A stretch of DNA of 64,000 nucleotides from Albifimbria verrucaria (Eukaryota; Ascomycota; Sordariomycetes; Hypocreales; Stachybotryaceae), in the NCBI GenBank assembly GCA_020081605.1, contig JAHREC010000009.1, forward strand, positions 5,084,001-5,148,000. The letters are read 5' to 3'. Both the position numbers and the translations under genes were made by a program. Under the pieces are notes generated by a model, which saw only the letters and a program-made list of their open reading frames with translations, did not search any database and was not told the origin of the DNA. This document shows positions 58,662 through 64,000 of the stretch, one piece after another. Each line of letters starts with the position of its first letter. Position 1 is the first letter of the stretch.

Positions 58662-59623
58662 GTTATCAAGGGCGCTATCACCGACAACGATTTTTAGAAA
58701 ATTTATATTGGATTCGTGTGGCCAATATTTATAAGGGGCAGCCAATGTAGGCGATATGGACGTGAAACTTGATGAGAAGCAGTTGGAGGAGAGCACTCAC
58801 GTACTTCCCGGGGCATATGTAGTTCTCTAAGTCAACTTGCTTCCTTGCTGTGCCTCTCCAACTACGCAAGTCCTACTCTACGTATTCTTTCACCTCATCT
58901 CTTCTCTCTACCCGCTACACATCCACGTCGCTTATCCGGTTCAGCCTCGGACTCACCTTGGTCAGCCGACCTGACCGCATCACTACCAAAAGCAAGGCTT
59001 TGAGCACAATGATTGATAGGGACATGAAATAATGAGGCTAACGGTTCCTTTCCGGTTTTCCGGTGGGGGTGCGGAGTTTGTTTTCGGCAGTCCATCAAAT
59101 GGGACTGCTCAAGAGCACCACAGCCGAGAACTTGCATGATATGCGAGCATACCCCTCCTGTCGGCATCAAGACCATGCATGAGAGCCGATGCAAGTAAGC
59201 ATTTTTGGTTTAGAGTGACATCTTGCGGCTTAAATCAAGCAGCTGAAAATTCAGGTCATCTACTGCATACGATTCCTCTCGAATAGTTATAGGGGATAGA
59301 GTGAAAACAGCAAGACAGGTGATCGGCACGCGGAAGCCTGTTAATGCGTACACGCCTCTTACAAGGGTCAGCGCACAGTTACTTCTACTGGATTTGCCTT
59401 GCTTGCTTTGACTGTTTTCATACTATCAGTCCTTGTTCTGCCCGGTCTAGTTGTCCTGTCAAACGTTTGACTTCGCACAGGTTTTTAATAGCGTACACTA
59501 GCCAACACCCTCCCATGATTGAACAGGTTATATTTTAGAAACCAGAATCAGTCGTGTACTAACTCTTCAATTATCTTTGGAAGCCTCTTTGGGTGAGTTC
59601 CATGAGGAAGCCCGCATTCAGCC
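58662..59623. other. Divergent promoter region between unknown gene and subtilase
   Basis: About 960 bp with no supported gene. It contains the TATA box above and a T/C-rich stretch at 58840-58930. Confidence 0.4.
58726..58733 (-). promoter_or_regulatory. TATA box (TATAAATA) of the unknown gene
   Basis: On the minus strand TATAAATA lies about 65 bp upstream of the ATG at 58661. This close spacing supports that start over the longer open frame reaching 58796. Confidence 0.5.
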
Positions 59624-62600
59624 ATGTCGGATTCAAATGGATATGACTCTCTAGATGACGACAAGCAGAGAGGTCGGGGTGAAGAAAGGCCAGGCGTAAG
59701 CAGACCAGTACAGGATGTTGTAAGACGCCAGCCCATCGAAGTGGATAGTTCATTGTCAGAAAAGAAAAAAATCCAGAAGTTCATTGAGCATGCCTCCAAA
59801 TTCAGTTGGGATAAGGCGGATCACTGCAACAAAGCGTCGGACATATTTTCCAACTTTGACGACATCCTCGACCCTACCAAGCAATCCGGCGTTTTCATTC
59901 GTTTGATCGCCCAGGAGCCAGACTGGGACGAGTCCAAGGTTAAGGGTTTCGTCGGGTGGTTAAGCAAAAGCCGTCACCGCAATCTCCTCATCAGCGCGAA
60001 ATCCTCTGACGACTCGAGACAGACCCCTTGATCATTGCCATCGATGACAGGTGGGACTCCTTGGTGACTGCACTACTTCAGGTGGATGTTTTCCCTGTGG
60101 AGAGAATGTACAAAGTTAATGGCTACGGCACGTGCCTGCATCAAGCAATTAAAAAGAAATCGCTCTCAGTCGAACTGATGGTAGACAAACTCAAAGGTTG
60201 GCCCCATTTGTACCGAGAGGTAGACAAAAACGGCAATAATGTTCTCCATCTCCTTGCAAAGACATGCGGTGATGAGCTGTTTGAGTCTAAGCTGAACCTC
60301 GCCATCCAGCCGCCAGTAGAGGCAGCCGGCATGGACGCACATGAGAATATGGCAGCGACTCCAGATTCGGAGGAGTCACTAAGGAGGCGGGTACCGGCTT
60401 TGACAGCCATACCTTTCGAATACGGATGTTGCGAAATATTCTTGACGTGATCCGTCCAGAGATATATGACACACTTTGGCAAGAAAACGACGAGAATGGC
60501 GAAAAGTTGACTCCTTACCAAGTCCGGGTGTCCACGCTAAAGAAATCACAAGAGGTCATTGACATTCTGAATAGAGTGTCCGATCCTAATAGGGAACTGA
60601 CGCTCCAAGAGAAGAAGCTGAAAAATGTTATTGGCTTGGTGGGCCTCCAAGAGCAAGCCCGCCGTAGGATTATTGATGCAGACCCCATTGCAACTATCTT
60701 ACGAGAGTTCTGTGTTCGAAAGCTCGCGACGCCACAGAACTGCTCCACGGCTCTTTATAAGCCAGGTGATGGTAAGCAGCAATGCGCACTGCATTCCGGG
60801 CATTTCCAACTCTGCTCCTGGGCCAGTCTTCGCTTCTCTTCACTCTTCTGCTAACCATTCATAATCTCACAGAACGTCACATTGACTTTGACCTCGCGGG
60901 GCTTCCCGGGGACTCTATATCCCAGGACTTCCTCGACACTCTTGTCCATCATATCCACTTTGAGACAGTCCTACGATATGTGGCCCTGCCACATTTGGTG
61001 GTGAAGCCCTCCAAGCGAGCTTCTAAGGGCGGGATCGTAAACCAAAATGGGGCCGACTCAGAGGTGACAGATCTTAGAGCCATCTTCTCCTGGTTGCGCA
61101 GGAACGGGGTAAAAGAGATTGTGAGGGTTACTGTCATTGACTACGGAGACGAATGCCACAGTGATGCGGCTATCGAGGAAGCTCTAGAGGGTTTTGAGAT
61201 TAAATTTTGGAACTGGAAAAAGTAAACCTTAGCAGTCAGGTCATCGAAAGATGCTCCATGGCCGTAGAAGAGATATCCTTGTACTGGACAGGAAATTATG
61301 CCGTCATGATGGGCTGGGCAAGCGCAGAGGGGTTTAGCAATGCCAAAAAGTTTCCAGCGGTATGACTCCATCCATCCATGAAAACATCGTTTTATGCTAA
61401 CAAGCGACAACACAGCTCAGGAGGATCCGGCTCTTTGTCAAAGAGGTACGCAGCTCCCCCTGAAATTTCCTCCTTGAACCAATGTATAACCTTAGCGCCA
61501 ATATTAGGGTTACGAGAAAAAGGCCATTCTAGAGAAGCAGATCAACAGATTCAAAGCGCAAATGGCATTGAGAATACAACAAGTGACTGACGAACAGGTC
61601 CAGGATTTCCTGGCCAAGGGTGTGCCAACAAGTTCCATGAACGACACCGAGTTGGACGACGAACAAACGTTGGACTATTCAGCATTACCACCAACTATTG
61701 GCCCTTTGCTAAAGAAGAACCGCGAACAGGGGTTCAATCATATGATAAGGGTGCTTGAAGTATTTGACAACAAGCAGTTCAGCCATGCCAGAGATTTCAA
61801 GAGTGTCGACAAGCAAACCGAAGAGTAAGTTTAGCCTGTGATCAATAACGATTGAAAGAGGCCACCTTTGTTTGTGGATTAATCTTGATGTTTCGAGACT
61901 AACAAGGTCATTTTGCAAACTTCCAGGGGCAACAGGTGGATCAAAACCATGGAGGCATTCGCCGAATTCCTAGAAAATGCTGCCAAGAGCCACAAGGATG
62001 CAGGCAACAAGAAAGTCGACCCCATAAAGATTGCCATCATCGACGACGGCGTCGATGCAACGGTGCCCCAGCTGCAAAGCGCCATCGCGCTGGGCAAGTC
62101 CTTTTCACCATATCCCAACTCGACAGAATTCATGAGGGCTTATTTTGTACCTTCCGGACGGCATGGAACTCTCATGGCAACTCTGATAAAGAAAATTTGT
62201 CCCAACGCCGAGTTATACGTCGCACGGCTAGAAGAACGTCCAGCTGAAGATGGTCACCGGCGGTACACAGCCAAGTCGGCCAAAGAGGTAAATGATTGTG
62301 GAAACCCTTGCTTGTTTGCCCCTGGCTGAAGAAGGCGAGACAACCCGGGAAGCCAGGTGGACGATTTGTAATACCATGGCTAACTCCACCTATTCTGATC
62401 AGGCAATTGAATGGGCCCGAGGGTGCAAGGTGGACATCATCTCCATGAGCTGGACGATTAGTAGCCGCGAACCGCACAGCCAGGAGATTCACGACCTAAA
62501 ACAAGAAGTCACGAATGCAAGTAAGGACAATATACTGATGTTTGCCTCCGCCAGTGACAAAGGAGAAGGCACCAGCGAGATTCTCTTCCCAGCAGAGGAA

Positions 62601-63065
62601 TATAACGTGTGCATCCGCATCGGTGGCGCCTCGAACGAAGGCGACCGGTTGACGTGGGTAAACCCCAAATGGGTGCATTTCCTCCTCCCCGGCAAGGAGG
62701 TCGGCTTCCTCGACCACGACACGGGCTCGCACTTTACCGAGACAGGGAGCTCGCTGGCCACAGCTTGTGCTGCTGGTCTGGCCGGCGCGCTGCTCTACAG
62801 CGACCGCCTGCTCGGAGTGGACAGGAATCTCCGCCAGACCAGCGAGATGAGGAAAATGTTCCAGGGGCTTTCCAACAAGAGCACGCCTCCATTCATCGAC
62901 GTTCGAAAGTACCTGGAGCAGCCGTTCAAGTCGAAACTGGTCGAGCTAGGGCTTAAACAACCGGGCTTGCTGCAACAGATTAGCGAACTGGACTGGAACG
63001 GAAAGTCAAGAGAGGCACTAACCCAAGTACTTAAAGACGTGTGGACTCATGGAAACCGGCCTTGA
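59624..63065 (+). CDS. Subtilisin-like serine protease (S8) with N-terminal ankyrin-like region
   Basis: The start is ATGTCGGATTC at 59624. The acidic N-terminus leads to an ankyrin-like stretch (GYGTCLHQAIKKKSLSVELM; DKNGNNVLHLLAKTCGDELF). A fungal-specific middle region follows (RHIDFDLAGLPGDSISQDFL; VEEISLYWTGNYAVMMGWAS). The S8 protease domain then shows the catalytic Asp in KIAIIDDGVDATVPQL, His in GRHGTLMATLIKKICPNAEL and Ser in TETGSSLATACAAGLAG, with IISMSW and ILMFASASDKG as the oxyanion-side strands. All three triad residues are present. Introns fit at 60772-60872, about 61360-61421, about 61447-61510, 61827-61926 and 62288-62430. Net -1 shifts occur near 60015 (CCCC), 60415 and 61224. 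There is no signal peptide, so it should act inside the cell. It is divergent from the unknown gene and the NLR-like gene. Confidence 0.8.
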
Positions 63066-63676
63066 GGCGCATACGAGCAAGGGTATGAGACTGCTCGAGT
63101 CACTCATCCAGACTATCTAGTGGGACATCTATTGTCAGAACCTAAGCATCATTATGTTTGTTATTGAGACTCGGCTACGGTTAATGCACTAGTACATATT
63201 ATCTCTGGGGTCTTCTCCCTCCCAAAACGAGTCCCACTGCCTTAGCATAGCTTGATCTGCCGTAGTATCTCTCAGTCTGTCAGCGTCCCACATCACATAA
63301 CCACTACGGCGAAGGTCGTCCGGCATAGGGAAGCTGTATAGATTACTGTATGTCTCTCCCCAGATGATGTTCCATGCTAGAGGAGGATGCAGGTTCGTCG
63401 GGTATGGATCACCGTCCCCGTTAGCTTAATCTCTTTCGGGGAGGCTCTGGCTGCTTCAGCTATAGCTCTGGGCTGCTTAGTCAAAGCTTAGCCTGAACCG
63501 CTCAAGCTTCAGGTCTAAAAGCGGAAATAGACTTTAGTAAGATGGTTTTTTACCGCGTACTATATCGCTATGACTGGGCTCATTTCGCTCTAGGTGCTGG
63601 TACTCAAGGCTAGGGACTAGCTTCTGACTTGCTGTATCTGGCTCAGTTCGATCACCAGCCAATGTCTGAGTAGTGC
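63066..63676. other. Intergenic spacer
   Basis: Between the subtilase stop and the convergent ankyrin gene. GC-rich imperfect repeats of a GGCTGCTTAG-like motif lie near 63440-63490. No gene is seen. Confidence 0.4.
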
Positions 63677-64000
63677 TCAGTATTCCAGTGGGTGATGAAT
63701 TCGATGCGATACCAGTGACACAGTTATAGTCCGGTGTAAGCCGCTGTGGACTTTGCTACTTTCTCTTAGCTCTTGGTGTTTTGGGACAGTATATGTAGCA
63801 GCCGTCTGGTGTGCAGAATGAATGTATTCTAGCCTTGCTTCTTCTCTTGCAAGAGACTGCAAAACCTCGGAAACCTGCTCCCGTAGCTCTAGTGTGCTTT
63901 GGCCAGCAATTCCGTGAAGAGGAGTTTTATCCGATGCATCAGTTGCATACATATTTGCGCCGTTTTGCAGCAAGAAATTAACCACACGCACCGAAGCAAA
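63677..64000 (-). CDS. Ankyrin-repeat protein, C-terminal fragment (5' end beyond window)
   Basis: The minus-strand frame is open to the window edge and begins inside an ankyrin unit (VVNFLLQNGANMYATDASDK, then TPLHGIAGQSTLELREQVSE), ending at 63677. The C-terminal 50 residues are not repeat-like. It is probably the end of a larger ankyrin or NLR-type gene, extending the cluster of such genes past 64 kb. Confidence 0.55.
   Translation of the reverse strand, partial: FASVRVVNFLLQNGANMYATDASDKTPLHGIAGQSTLELREQVSEVLQSLAREEARLEYIHSAHQTAATYTVPKHQELRESSKVHSGLHRTITVSLVSHRIHHPLEY

Overview
This window is nuclear DNA from a filamentous ascomycete, most likely a Sordariomycete. Genes carry short introns (about 50 to 145 bp) with GT..AG borders and CTAAC/CTGAC-type branch sites. 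Several starts have the CACAATG/CAACATG context typical of these fungi. The families are typically fungal: an Egh16/MAS-type appressorial protein, a Ysc84/SYLF protein, an FSH1 hydrolase, a GH47 mannosidase, a But2-domain secreted protein, an F-box/ankyrin protein and an NLR-like NACHT/ankyrin gene. The MAS-type protein and the secreted proteins would suit a plant- or insect-associated lifestyle; that is inference.

Layout. (1) 0-32 kb is accessory: a broken ankyrin gene (1-1016) and its better preserved inverted paralogue (10.6-12.6 kb) enclose a small secreted protein, an O-methyltransferase, a GH43 glycosidase and an aquaglyceroporin. Then come an unrecognised protein (14.3-15.8 kb), a cytochrome P450 (17.0-18.6 kb), an NAD-dependent epimerase (18.9-19.9 kb), a But2-domain secreted protein and a secreted protein made mostly of Pro-Lys-Pro tetrads (25.2-27.4 kb). 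Long gene-poor, AT-rich stretches separate them. (2) 32-48 kb looks like ordinary housekeeping genome: a GT31-like glycosyltransferase, a SYLF protein, an FSH1 hydrolase, a GH47 mannosidase and the MAS-type protein with a Gly-Asn tail. (3) 49.8-63.1 kb is a conflict/allorecognition-type island. It holds a giant gene (alpha/beta-hydrolase, NACHT, many ankyrin repeats, SPRY), a gene of unknown family, and a divergent gene joining an ankyrin-like region to a subtilisin-like protease. Another ankyrin gene runs off the right edge.

Two points matter most. First, nearly every recognisable gene is cut by single-base frameshifts, almost all net -1 and many in short homopolymers, while substitutions causing stops are rare. 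This looks like residual base-calling indels rather than mass pseudogenisation, so the gene spans below are joined across those shifts. Second, the NLR-like gene appears to have lost its catalytic residues: the Walker A lysine, both Walker B aspartates and the hydrolase nucleophile serine are all replaced. It sits about 2.5 kb from a subtilase whose Asp/His/Ser triad is intact. A sensor without enzymatic activity beside an active protease is the best candidate here for an undescribed system.
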